From: a virus
DNA length: 20,155 bases
IMG/VR virus record: IMGVR_UViG_3300033149_001770
Coordinates: 1-20,155 of that record
Direction: 5' to 3' (one strand)
In this document: positions 14,101 through 19,310 of the stretch, in pieces
How positions within the stretch are numbered: the stretch's first letter is position 1
How the letters are laid out: each line of letters starts with the position of its first letter
Made by a program: the position numbers and the translations under genes
Notes under the pieces: generated by a model
What the model saw: only the letters and a program-made list of their open reading frames with translations
Databases searched by the model: none
What the model was told of the DNA's origin: nothing

Positions 14101-14805
14101 GGGCATCTGGGCGTAAATAAGTACCAGTATACTGGTGAAGTTGCTTGTCTATCCGTACCATCCAGTTTCGTCCTTGTCCGTGATAGGGGTGTACCAGTCA
14201 TTACAGGACAGACCCTCAATTTTTCTGTAATCTATATTGTATCTGCAAGAGGGTTATATGAGAACATTCACGAGCAGGCACTGGACATTATCGTAGATGG
14301 TAAGCCACTAGACGTATCCGAGTGGACCGAGTACTCCTGCCAGAAGTTGATTGATGACTGGTACAAGCTGAACTGGGAGGTCAAAGACTGGCAGATGGAG
14401 AAGATTGCCGAGGCTCGCCGGTTCGGGTACGTGAAAGACATATTCGGGCGCAGGCGATACGTACCGGAAATCAGTTGCCCGATACGGCATATCCAAGGGG
14501 CAGGAGAGCGGATGTGTGTGAACTTCCCTATCCAGGGTGGGTGTGCCAGCATCACCAAGTTGGCTATGTTGGAGTCCTACCAGAGTAGGAACAGGCTGTA
14601 TTCTCCCGATGACGTGCGATTTATCATGGCTATCCATGACGAATTGATGCTAGAGGTTAGGGAAGATATGGCCATGGAGATTGCTGTCTGGCTCAAGAGG
14701 ATTATGGACAATGTAGTGGTGCTGGATATCCCGATGGTGTCAGAGATAAAGGCTGGTGATAACTGGGCAGAAATGAGCAAAATAAAACTGGAGGTTGAAA
14801 AATGA
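11173..14805 (+). CDS. uracil-DNA glycosylase / exonuclease / family A DNA polymerase with intein
   Basis: ATG 11173 follows GGAGG (11158-11162). The 1210-residue product fuses three enzymes and carries an intein. Residues about 25-200: family 4 uracil-DNA glycosylase with GEAPG (58-62), ED (65-66), FSPFCGQAG (70-78), HPAF (174-177) and cysteines 31, 34, 103, 119, whose spacing fits the 4Fe-4S cluster. Residues about 235-480: proofreading exonuclease with D243/E245, HNYLFD (288-293), D306 and YSCRDSD. The rest is family A polymerase: TETGRLSS, motif A DFSQQEMR, motif B RYPAK-TLNF interrupted by the intein, and motif C IHDELMLEV. The spliced protein would have 906 residues. It should replicate phage DNA and excise uracil; the DnaN-like clamp may partner it. 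Confidence 0.93.
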   Translation: MSPSDYYYNRPARVPPPPDTLPFPGNLVRQCSDCVLRSGCVAPVPAENVEPHEVMFVGEAPGRQEDEWGFSPFCGQAGQYLDSLLFQCGISRSDVCLSNTCHCRPPNNRTPKVDEIQACAKWLNMELGIVQPRIIVALGKPATDVFLHGNGNTMEHLHGKPVEKDGRIILPCYHPAFALRDTSKMRQVSNDFQVLRGLVKGRDWREYHVEDEYPNPVYRVVDSVSAWKWMRNDIAETGEFAVDTEICRGKLWSVQISAKPGTAWFIPIPDNFKGKYDLTDLPGIAILHNYLFDVNYLDIREDDFVDSMTQAYLLGQPQGLKELASRLCGIQMINYKEMVRPGQQKLSLGYLQKASGMEWPDPPAIEETKWDNKKGCLTTKTKKPWHISRKIDKMLKDLADNSDTDLWDRWRNIPEEERAVVELVIGAMPESSLADIPFKQSVAYSCRDSDATLRVYHKLKKMITDLDLDFIQYLDLSVLPQVYEMMQNGMPVDIPYLKELSSYYFQNMEVAAGLASAKVGHPFNPNSSKQVAEVVYGELPFKPTKKTATGLISTDDQELKKVKHPVIADILEYRRNLKNKSTFADALVENAVPRQQGKDIVYRVHTTLKTTRTETGRLSSADPVNLQTMPTRSEDGKKIRKGFKASPGYRLTAGDFSQQEMRLQAHEAKCENLLTAYRNGVDVHTLTASRIFGVPMDVAEQAKYRYPAKCFHPDTEVLTPEGWKRIIDLQLGIDQVAQAIPREHGDTCLEWVYPTEVFTAKHPSGQLVHLCNEGMDLRVTPDHRMLAWGYSQKGIHHVVLPESMNKVAYWVNAGTMAGHISGMDEGLLRLAVATEADGSFSWRKVRFGFYDQRKIERLRYLAGNDVDELSNSNGSLRAVHTMRLNRDLSAKVRALLDVDKSFPWWWLSLSQELREVVLDELPYWDGGKYKRWKQYMYTSGNNKSRDVMQAMATITGRKAQMRGSELRIKDHAFSRGGHLGVNKYQYTGEVACLSVPSSFVLVRDRGVPVITGQTLNFSVIYIVSARGLYENIHEQALDIIVDGKPLDVSEWTEYSCQKLIDDWYKLNWEVKDWQMEKIAEARRFGYVKDIFGRRRYVPEISCPIRHIQGAGERMCVNFPIQGGCASITKLAMLESYQSRNRLYSPDDVRFIMAIHDELMLEVREDMAMEIAVWLKRIMDNVVVLDIPMVSEIKAGDNWAEMSKIKLEVEK
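13300..14211 (+). mobile_element. intein with LAGLIDADG-type endonuclease in polymerase motif B
   Basis: Residues 710-1013 of the polymerase (304 residues) interrupt motif B between Lys709 and Thr1014, a site essential for nucleotide binding. Block A starts with Cys710 (CFHPDTEVLTPEGWKRI) and block B has VTPDHRML. The middle contains LRLAVATEADGSF, a degenerate LAGLIDADG motif, and a later YWDGG...YTSGN segment like the second half of such endonucleases. The C-terminal end is GVPVITGQ followed by Thr+1; the usual penultimate His and terminal Asn are Gly and Gln. Inteins ending in Gln are known, so splicing is plausible but unproven. Confidence 0.88.
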
Positions 14806-15101
14806 CTGATAACTTACCCAACTTGCTGAAAACTCTATATGATATCCGAACACAGAAGAGTGCTTTGACTAGGACCGAGAAGACTATTCTTGATAACCTG
14901 AAGCCACTGGTGGACCCGAAGTTTGATGCCCTGCCAGATGCCCCTGTCGTGGAGAATGGGATAGCCTTGACCCGTACCACTGGGACTTCTCGTTCAATCC
15001 AAGCCGATTTGCTACTGGAGCGGGGTGTTAGCCCAGATGTAGTAAATTACGCAACGAAAACCACGACCTACTTCTCGTATCGAACAAAGGAGGTGAAGTG
15101 A
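14802..15101 (+). CDS. hypothetical protein
   Basis: A 99-residue protein with GGAGG (14790-14794) and a four-base overlap with the polymerase stop. N-terminal half is helical and charged (LLKTLYDIRTQKSALTRTEKTILDNLKPLV); the second half includes TTGTSRSIQADLLLERGVSPDVVNYATKTTTY, which resembles a resolvase-like or helical hairpin ending but matches no family I can name. Its 3' end encodes the AAAGGAGG ribosome site of the next gene. Coupling to the polymerase suggests a linked function. Confidence 0.6.
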   Translation: MTDNLPNLLKTLYDIRTQKSALTRTEKTILDNLKPLVDPKFDALPDAPVVENGIALTRTTGTSRSIQADLLLERGVSPDVVNYATKTTTYFSYRTKEVK

Positions 15102-15277
15102 CTACTAGAATGACTACTAAACAGCAATCCAGATATGTTCGCCTGAACCCTGCTATTCTCTACCGGGTACCAGACTGCTACGGGGGCAAGGGTAAACCTG
15201 ACCCATTAGCTGACTCTTGTATCCATTGTTTTCTCAAGAAGCAGTGCCTGGAGGGACAGGAGGTGGTCTGGAGATGA
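15098..15277 (+). CDS. small four-cysteine protein, probable zinc-binding
   Basis: A 59-residue frame from GTG 15098 (overlapping the previous stop, GTGA) or ATG 15110; AAAGGAGG (15086-15093) fits the GTG better. Cysteines lie in PDCYGG, then DSCIHCFLKKQC, giving C-x(13)-C-x2-C-x5-C, a plausible zinc knuckle. The end overlaps the next gene by four bases. No family recognised. Confidence 0.5.
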   Translation: MTTRMTTKQQSRYVRLNPAILYRVPDCYGGKGKPDPLADSCIHCFLKKQCLEGQEVVWR

Positions 15278-15636
15278 CAGGTAGTAATGCGAGCTGGATA
15301 TGGATTGTCATTATCGGTGCCTGCATCGGGGTGTATTACTTCTACAAGCGGGGTAAACTACCTTGGTTGAATAGGATAAAGCTGCCTAGGGTATTTGAGC
15401 CGAAGCCTGATGACCTGACCGAGAAGTTGAAAGCACAGACTGAGAGGGAAGTGGTTAGGGCTGAGGACTTGCGAAAAGTGCTGGAAGCAAAGACGGAACT
15501 GGCTAAGGCAAGGGCTGAGAATATCAGACTGCGGAAAAAGATTGATGGGGTGAGCGAGAAGTCGGTGGAGAAGGAGAAGCAGGTAGCGGAGCAGGATAAA
15601 CAGGACGCACAGAAAGCGAAGCCAAAAAGGTTGTAA
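15274..15636 (+). CDS. membrane-anchored coiled-coil protein
   Basis: The 120-residue product starts at ATG 15274, ten bases after AGGAGG (15258-15263). One membrane segment spans residues 8-23 (WIWIVIIGACIGVYYF), followed by positive residues (YKRGK), so the N-terminus is outside and the rest cytoplasmic by the positive-inside rule. Residues 47-120 form a highly charged coiled coil (Glu/Lys/Arg/Gln heptads) ending KAKPKRL. Size and layout resemble phage lysis accessory proteins or membrane anchors, but no family is recognised. It is the last gene before the heptamer repeat and the terminator. Confidence 0.65.
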   Translation: MTGSNASWIWIVIIGACIGVYYFYKRGKLPWLNRIKLPRVFEPKPDDLTEKLKAQTEREVVRAEDLRKVLEAKTELAKARAENIRLRKKIDGVSEKSVEKEKQVAEQDKQDAQKAKPKRL

Positions 15637-15647
15637 GGGTAGTGTCA

Positions 15648-15725
15648 ATCTGGTATCTGGTATCTGGTATCTGGTATCTGGTATCTGGTATCTGGTATCT
15701 GGTATCTGGTATCTGGTATCTGGTA
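15648..15725. repeat. tandem 7-bp repeat (TATCTGG)n
   Basis: Ten perfect head-to-tail copies of TATCTGG run from 15654 to 15723, with a partial copy on the left and TA on the right. The array starts about 12 bases after the stop of the coiled-coil gene and ends two bases before a terminator stem. The period is not a multiple of three, so it is non-coding. Such arrays vary in copy number by slipped-strand replication; in an assembly the copy number is uncertain. Confidence 0.95.
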
Positions 15726-15726
15726 G

Positions 15727-15763
15727 AGGGGAGTTTCCGAGGTATGGGACTCCCCTTTCTTTT
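15727..15763 (+). terminator. rho-independent terminator
   Basis: AGGGGAGT (15727-15734) pairs perfectly with ACTCCCCT (15749-15756) around a 14-base loop, followed by TTTCTTTT (15756-15763). It closes the polymerase-containing unit and is the clearest terminator in the window. A new promoter follows 33 bp downstream. Confidence 0.85.
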
Positions 15764-15795
15764 GTCTAATTTTCTGGTCTTTTGGATAAGGGGTA

Positions 15796-15824
15796 TTGAC
15801 AAGGTGTTTTTTGTGTGATAAGAT
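15796..15824 (+). promoter_or_regulatory. promoter of the small-gene region
   Basis: TTGACA (15796-15801), a 17-bp spacer and TAAGAT (15819-15824), with TG-n (15816-15818) as an extended -10. The -35 is embedded in GGGGTATTGACA, identical over 12 bp to the promoter at 91-102. Unlike that one, it has a leader of about 26 nt before ATG 15857. Confidence 0.65.
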
Positions 15825-15856
15825 AGGTGGTTAGATAGTCTGGTTGGGGGTTAGGT

Positions 15857-16084
15857 ATGACTGACATTGACCTTAAGGCTGCCCTTGAAAAGCACTTCGG
15901 TGTTCCCAGTCTTGCTGGCAAAGGTGGGTTCTTCGTCAAGGGTCATGGGTTTGTATCTACCGCCAAAGCCCGTAAGTTGACTGGTATCAAGGGCAAGACC
16001 CGCAACCCTCCAGCTCGGATGTCGGCTTGGGGAGATTATGCCACGATAGCGATGCTCAACGCTCCAAGGAAGAAGGTAAGGTAA
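15857..16084 (+). CDS. hypothetical basic protein
   Basis: A 75-residue basic protein, first in the unit after the promoter at 15796. Ribosome binding is probably by GGGGG (15844-15850 region), a weak match. It has a helix (IDLKAALEKHFGV), then GKGGFFVKGHGFVSTAKARKL and a Pro/Arg-rich stretch, ending IAMLNAPRKKVR. The glycine and basic content suggest nucleic-acid binding or a role in the particle; no family recognised. Confidence 0.6.
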   Translation: MTDIDLKAALEKHFGVPSLAGKGGFFVKGHGFVSTAKARKLTGIKGKTRNPPARMSAWGDYATIAMLNAPRKKVR

Positions 16085-16171
16085 TCTGACAATGCTTTCC
16101 ACCAACTTAACACGGACGAGGTTATCGTCTAGTAAATAATGATTGATGCAAGTAAAAGGGGGTAAAAGAAA

Positions 16172-16378
16172 ATGAGAATAAGCAGAGACATGACAAAGGC
16201 GGAACTAATTGCTGTAATAACGAGTAAGACTAAAAAGATACCCGCTCGTTTTCAGCCTGCCGTAAAACGGTCTTTCCTCACTGTCCTGAAATATAAGACT
16301 AAGCCAGAGTTGAAACGAATAGCTTCAAGAATGAAGGTCGAAGTTGACTCGACTGGCTACGATATATACACCCCTTAG
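16172..16378 (+). CDS. hypothetical basic helical protein
   Basis: A 68-residue protein with AAAAGGGGG (16154-16162) before ATG 16172. It is rich in Lys and Arg and predicts three helices: MTKAELIAVITSKT, FQPAVKRSFLTVLKY and KPELKRIASRMKV. The two TKAEL / TKPEL helix starts and the size recall SAP-like DNA-binding folds, but this is only a resemblance. The stop TAG lies one base from the end of a possible minus-strand gene, a convergent arrangement. Bases 16085-16171 hold nothing recognisable. Confidence 0.55.
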   Translation: MRISRDMTKAELIAVITSKTKKIPARFQPAVKRSFLTVLKYKTKPELKRIASRMKVEVDSTGYDIYTP

Positions 16379-16379
16379 T

Positions 16380-16715
16380 CTACCAGAATGGATAATTGTC
16401 GTTAGTACGAGGTGTGCGTTGATTATTTGCGGTGCGTTTTCCTGTCCGTTTTATAAGCCGTCTGGTGGTTTTGCCTTCCACCTCAAGCCCACTATCAAGA
16501 AAATCTGCATATTGGCAACGAAACCAGTATCCAGATGGGCACTTGTTTGTGATGAGCTTCGTAATCAACCGTTGTTTTACGCCAACATTTTCGCTATCGC
16601 TGCTTCCCGTATCAACTACTGTGTAGCTGCGATTTGCGATTTGGTACTGACCTCGTTTGCCATCGGCAAGCCTGTCCATTACGGGTCTGGTGCTGACACT
16701 GCCTCTCGTGGTCAT
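16380..16715 (-). CDS. possible minus-strand hypothetical protein
   Basis: A 111-residue minus-strand frame from ATG 16715 (an upstream ATG at 16805 would overlap the plus-strand gene at 16760). It encodes a hydrophilic protein with MTTRGSVSTRPVMDRLADGK, CPSGYWFRCQY and TTRRLIKRTGKRT, a more protein-like composition than the competing plus-strand frame (16344-16763), which is Cys- and Ile-rich without sense of a domain. It fits neatly between a convergent stop at 16378 and a divergent start at 16760. No ribosome site or promoter is visible, so doubt remains; otherwise this is 380 bp without a gene. Confidence 0.4.
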   Translation of the reverse strand: MTTRGSVSTRPVMDRLADGKRGQYQIANRSYTVVDTGSSDSENVGVKQRLITKLITNKCPSGYWFRCQYADFLDSGLEVEGKTTRRLIKRTGKRTANNQRTPRTNDNYPFW

Positions 16716-16759
16716 GTTGAAATTGTAAACTTGAGTAGGAACAAGGGGGTAAGACAGAT

Positions 16760-16996
16760 ATGAGCACAGTTCACCAAACAACGTGGAGTCGTGCAGGACA
16801 GCCAATCTTTCGTATTAATAAAAACTATTATGTTCTTAATTCACGGCACATGACTCGTGCCAACGCGGAGAAATCACCTGCGTACAAAGATAGCTTCTAT
16901 TTTGGCAAGACGCTATCTAAAATCGTCAAATATGGTAGATATTATCTAGTATTACAGAACATTACTACGTGGTTCAAAGAAAAGATGAGGAGGTAA
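16760..16996 (+). CDS. hypothetical protein
   Basis: A 78-residue basic protein; AAGGGGG (16743-16749) precedes ATG 16760. It predicts beta strands in its first half (QPIFRINKNYYVLNSR) and second half (YFGKTLSKIVKYGRYYLVLQN), rich in Tyr and Lys. No family recognised. Its final codons (ATG AGG AGG TAA) form the Shine-Dalgarno of the following small gene. Confidence 0.55.
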   Translation: MSTVHQTTWSRAGQPIFRINKNYYVLNSRHMTRANAEKSPAYKDSFYFGKTLSKIVKYGRYYLVLQNITTWFKEKMRR

Positions 16997-16997
16997 G

Positions 16998-17063
16998 ATG
17001 GCACTAACTAAGAGCGAAGCCAAGGAATGGCGTAGCCTAGCAAGTCCTGAGAGACAGGGCTAA
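16998..17063 (+). CDS. 21-residue peptide, possibly frameshifted small gene
   Basis: ATG 16998 follows GAGGAGG (16987-16993) at short distance. The frame gives MALTKSEAKEWRSLASPERQG then TAA at 17061. A shift of one base at 17061 would add KYGGKRR and stop at TAG 17083-17085, a basic tail that looks like a natural C-terminus. The start MALTK recurs at 20122, so this belongs to a small gene family of the element. It may be intact as a peptide or a one-base-deleted copy. Confidence 0.4.
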   Translation: MALTKSEAKEWRSLASPERQG

Positions 17064-17090
17064 GTACGGAGGTAAAAGGAGGTAGCGTAA

Positions 17091-17285
17091 ATGGGTGCAT
17101 ATAAATCTCGATACAGTGGAACAAAGACCATAGCGGGCAAGAAGTTCGACCTCGTGTTCTGGTCGGAGAAGAAGTCCGAGGTGAAACAGCGAGCCGACTC
17201 CGAGAGACGGAAGGGCTATAACGCCCGTGTAGTTAAGGAAGATTTATCCAACAGACCAGCGAGATGGTTGGTTTATCGAAGGTAA
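17091..17285 (+). CDS. hypothetical protein
   Basis: A 64-residue basic protein behind AAAAGGAGG (17074-17082). The sequence KTIAGKKFDLVFWSEKKSEVKQRADSERRKGYNARVVK predicts strand-helix-strand, with SEKKSEVKQRAD as the helix; ends in PARWLVYRR. This pattern is common in small phage and archaeal proteins of unknown function. No family named. It is followed three bases later by the next gene. Confidence 0.55.
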   Translation: MGAYKSRYSGTKTIAGKKFDLVFWSEKKSEVKQRADSERRKGYNARVVKEDLSNRPARWLVYRR

Positions 17286-17288
17286 TCT

Positions 17289-17666
17289 ATGAAAGTCTGG
17301 ATGCGAATGGGTGATACCGATGACTACCACGACTTCGACTCCATGTTCGAGGCAGGTAGCGAACTCGGCGGGTATTTCGATTCCACTAGCGGGTTGACCA
17401 GGATGCCTGCTGTGTCCAAGCATGGGGATTATGGTGTCTCCGTTGAACCTTTCACAGGCGACAACTACATCTCGCTCTTCCAAGGCGATAACGATGCCCA
17501 ACCCGTGAAGAAGTTGACCCAAGCGGATATTGCCGACTTCAAGTCAGGTATTAGGGATGGGGCTTACCTGTTCCTGAAGAAGCCGAGAACCAAGAAGCCG
17601 TCTGCTAAGCGTAAGTCCACCAAGCGGTCATCCAGTACCCCGACCAGTATGCGGGGGATGAGATAA
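17289..17666 (+). CDS. hypothetical protein with basic tail
   Basis: A 125-residue protein from ATG 17289. Residues 1-95 are acidic and globular (TDDYHDFDSMFEAG, LTQADIADFKSGI); residues 98-125 are a Lys/Arg/Ser/Thr tail (RTKKPSAKRKSTKRSSS). An acidic body with a long basic tail suggests nucleic-acid association. No ribosome site is obvious; translation may follow from the gene three bases upstream. The TAA abuts the next ATG. Confidence 0.55.
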   Translation: MKVWMRMGDTDDYHDFDSMFEAGSELGGYFDSTSGLTRMPAVSKHGDYGVSVEPFTGDNYISLFQGDNDAQPVKKLTQADIADFKSGIRDGAYLFLKKPRTKKPSAKRKSTKRSSSTPTSMRGMR

Positions 17667-18533
17667 ATGCCGAATATCGGTGATTTAGTCCACGCATCCA
17701 CTATCGGGTGGAAGGCGAACCGCTACGTCCAATGGGATGTATGCCCGCAGTGTGGTGCCGGTAAGTGGCAACACAGGAGTCTTCCTCTGGGTAGACCGTG
17801 TCGTTCTTGCCAGATGAAGAACAAATATATTGTTTCTCGGCAAGAGAAGATGACACGAGCACAACAGCTTCTTAGCGAGCATAAGGAAGCAGTACTCATG
17901 CGAAATTATGGATGCGGTCAAGTTAATCAGGTGTTACGGCGAGAGTTTGGCTCTGGGTTGCTTGCTACCACAGTATCCGATATGGCGAACGAGATACGAA
18001 GTCAAAATGCGCTAACTCATCGGACTTGTTGTAGATGTGGTAAAGAGCAGCCTATTGTTGAGTTCCAATGGGGGAGAACAATGCAGAGGATGTGTGCTAC
18101 TTGCCATAGAGAAAAGGACAGGCTATATTATGCACAGACTAAAGAGTGTAGACAATCTAACCGAAGGCGTGTTTATCATTCTGACCCAGAGCACGTTTTG
18201 AAAAGAGTGCGCAGGGATACAAGTATCTACGATGCTGTTCGGAAGATTCAGGTGCTATCCCACTATGGTAGCAGTAAATGTGCTTGTGTTGTTTGTGGGG
18301 AAGATGACATTGCTTGTTTGTCAATAGACCATATCGGCGGGGGTGGGGCACAGCATAGGAAGGTTATAGGTAGCCACTTCTATTTGCATCTTATCAAGCA
18401 GGGTTTCCCCGAAGGCTACCAGACTTTGTGCATGAACTGCCAATTTAAGAAGCGTTTCCGTGAACGGGAACACAGAACATTAGAAAATCTAGAGAGGAGT
18501 GGGAATAATGAGCGATATAGTAAAATGTCCTGA
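17667..18533 (+). CDS. HNH endonuclease with multiple zinc ribbons
   Basis: The 288-residue protein has an N-terminal zinc ribbon (CPQC 26-29, CRSC 45-48, preceded by the IGDLVHASTIGW motif seen in phage zinc-ribbon proteins), a middle zinc ribbon (CCRC 121-124, CATC 143-146) and a C-terminal HNH-type nuclease: CVVC 207-210, Asp221-His222 in LSIDHIGGGG, and LCMNCQFKK (Cys255, Cys258). The DH plus CxxC pairs is the endonuclease VII/HNH layout; in this arrangement the second metal ligand would be His230 or Asn257. Such enzymes are often free-standing homing nucleases. It overlaps the next gene by 26 bases, which suggests late insertion or extension. Confidence 0.85.
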   Translation: MPNIGDLVHASTIGWKANRYVQWDVCPQCGAGKWQHRSLPLGRPCRSCQMKNKYIVSRQEKMTRAQQLLSEHKEAVLMRNYGCGQVNQVLRREFGSGLLATTVSDMANEIRSQNALTHRTCCRCGKEQPIVEFQWGRTMQRMCATCHREKDRLYYAQTKECRQSNRRRVYHSDPEHVLKRVRRDTSIYDAVRKIQVLSHYGSSKCACVVCGEDDIACLSIDHIGGGGAQHRKVIGSHFYLHLIKQGFPEGYQTLCMNCQFKKRFREREHRTLENLERSGNNERYSKMS

Positions 18534-18711
18534 ATGTGGAAGTACTAAAGGTATTTGGGCTAAGGGGCGTGTGCCATCGCGTACTGGTCCGAAACAGCGC
18601 TACGTCTGTTTCACCTGTGGTAGGACTTTCTACAAGCCCAAGGCGGTAGTGAAACCAGTGAAGCCCACGAAACCGAAAGCGAAAAGGGTGAGTAAGAAGA
18701 AGACTGGATAA
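18508..18711 (+). CDS. zinc-ribbon protein with basic tail
   Basis: A 67-residue protein from ATG 18508, preceded by AGGAG (18495-18499); the start lies inside the end of the HNH gene. CPEC (7-10) and CFTC (37-40) form a two-pair zinc ribbon of the transposase-associated (InsA-like) kind, with GPKQRYVCFTCGRTFY as the hallmark; residues 45-67 are a Lys/Pro-rich tail. In IS1 relatives this ribbon contacts DNA. No transposase is present, so here it is a free-standing DNA- or RNA-binding protein, possibly a regulator of later genes. Confidence 0.75.
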   Translation: MSDIVKCPECGSTKGIWAKGRVPSRTGPKQRYVCFTCGRTFYKPKAVVKPVKPTKPKAKRVSKKKTG

Positions 18712-18725
18712 GGAGGTTGGCGAAT

Positions 18726-18839
18726 ATGGTTTGCAAAACACCTGGGAAAAAGATACGGAGCGGCGGTAAAGGCAGAGGGTTAGCGAGAGGTGGTGGCAAG
18801 GGACCAATCGGGGTTCCCTATAAAGGGGAAAGGAGGTAA
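18726..18839 (+). CDS. Gly/Lys-rich 37-residue protein
   Basis: ATG 18726 follows AAGGAGG (18710-18716). The peptide (CKTPGKKIRSGGKGRGLARG, then GPIGVPYKGERR) is very rich in Gly, Lys and Arg with one Cys, likely disordered and nucleic-acid binding. Its last codons, GAA AGG AGG TAA, are the ribosome site for the next gene, a sign that both are translated. Function unknown. Confidence 0.5.
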   Translation: MVCKTPGKKIRSGGKGRGLARGGGKGPIGVPYKGERR

Positions 18840-18845
18840 GTAGAT

Positions 18846-19055
18846 ATGGGTGCAGATGCATTGATGGGAACTACCTTACCTTCAATAGTAGGGATGGGTG
18901 TGGTCTCCAAGTCCACCGAGACATTATTCGGTAAAGGAAGACGGAGAGCCACTACTACCCGAAGAGCCAAGTCCCAAGCAGGTAGCAGGAAAGTCCATAC
19001 CGGCAAACGGGGCGGGAAGTGCATTATGAAGAAAGGGCGCAGGATATACATTTAG
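18846..19055 (+). CDS. hypothetical small protein with hydrophobic start and basic end
   Basis: A 69-residue protein from ATG 18846, ten bases after AAAGGAGG. Residues 1-27 are hydrophobic and Gly-rich (LMGTTLPSIVGMGVVSKSTETLFG), with the character of a short membrane-associated or amphipathic segment; residues 29-69 are strongly basic (GRRRATTTRRAKSQAGSRK). No family recognised. Its TAG overlaps AGGAGG of the next gene. The bipartite make-up could be a particle or membrane-associated peptide, which is only a guess. Confidence 0.5.
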   Translation: MGADALMGTTLPSIVGMGVVSKSTETLFGKGRRRATTTRRAKSQAGSRKVHTGKRGGKCIMKKGRRIYI

Positions 19056-19068
19056 GAGGTGTCTGACA

Positions 19069-19182
19069 ATGGCTAAAAGTAAGTAGACTAAAGCGGAACG
19101 GAGTGAGGCAGCCAAGAAGGGCTGGCGAGGGCGCAAACGGAGATTCCCGATAGACAAAGTTGCTAAAGTTATCAGTTCGTAG
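19069..19182 (+). pseudogene. 37-codon basic gene with in-frame TAG at codon 6
   Basis: ATG 19069 has a good ribosome site (AGGAGG 19054-19059). The frame reads MAKSK, TAG (19084-19086), then TKAERSEAAKKGWRGRKRRF and PIDKVAKVISS to TAG 19180-19182. The downstream part is basic and helix-like and would be continuous if codon 6 were read. The next gene's GGAGG directly follows the final stop, supporting translation to this point. Third in-frame amber in the window. Confidence 0.45.
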
Positions 19183-19193
19183 GGAGGAAAACA

Positions 19194-19244
19194 ATGGCGA
19201 AAGCAAAGTGTAAACTATACACAGGTAAGCTTTCTACTCGCTAA
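19194..19244 (+). CDS. 16-residue peptide, possible leader or gene remnant
   Basis: ATG 19194 follows GGGAGG (19183-19188) at about five bases. The frame gives MAKAKCKLYTGKLSTR and TAA. The start MAKAK resembles MAKSK of the previous gene, hinting at related small genes. It is followed by 66 bases with two TTGACA hexamers (19248, 19278) but no matching -10. May be a real peptide or a truncated copy. Confidence 0.3.
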   Translation: MAKAKCKLYTGKLSTR

Positions 19245-19310
19245 CGATTGACACCCAAGATACATAATCTTTTGTGCTTGACATAGTAAATTTAAGGAGG
19301 TAAAAAGGAA

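Noticed and set aside
15524-15802. Minus-strand frame containing repeated YQIPDTR units
   Set aside because: The protein repeat is only the translation of the 7-bp DNA array; frames cycle through it and it overlaps the terminator.
16344-16763. 139-residue plus-strand frame in the gap before 16760
   Set aside because: It overlaps the end of the gene at 16172 in another frame, lacks a ribosome site and reads less like a protein than the minus-strand frame at 16380-16715. It cannot be fully excluded.
19248-19306. Promoter candidates with TTGACA at 19248 and 19278
   Set aside because: Neither has a TATAAT-like box at 16-18 bp; the only AT-rich hexamers are at wrong distances.
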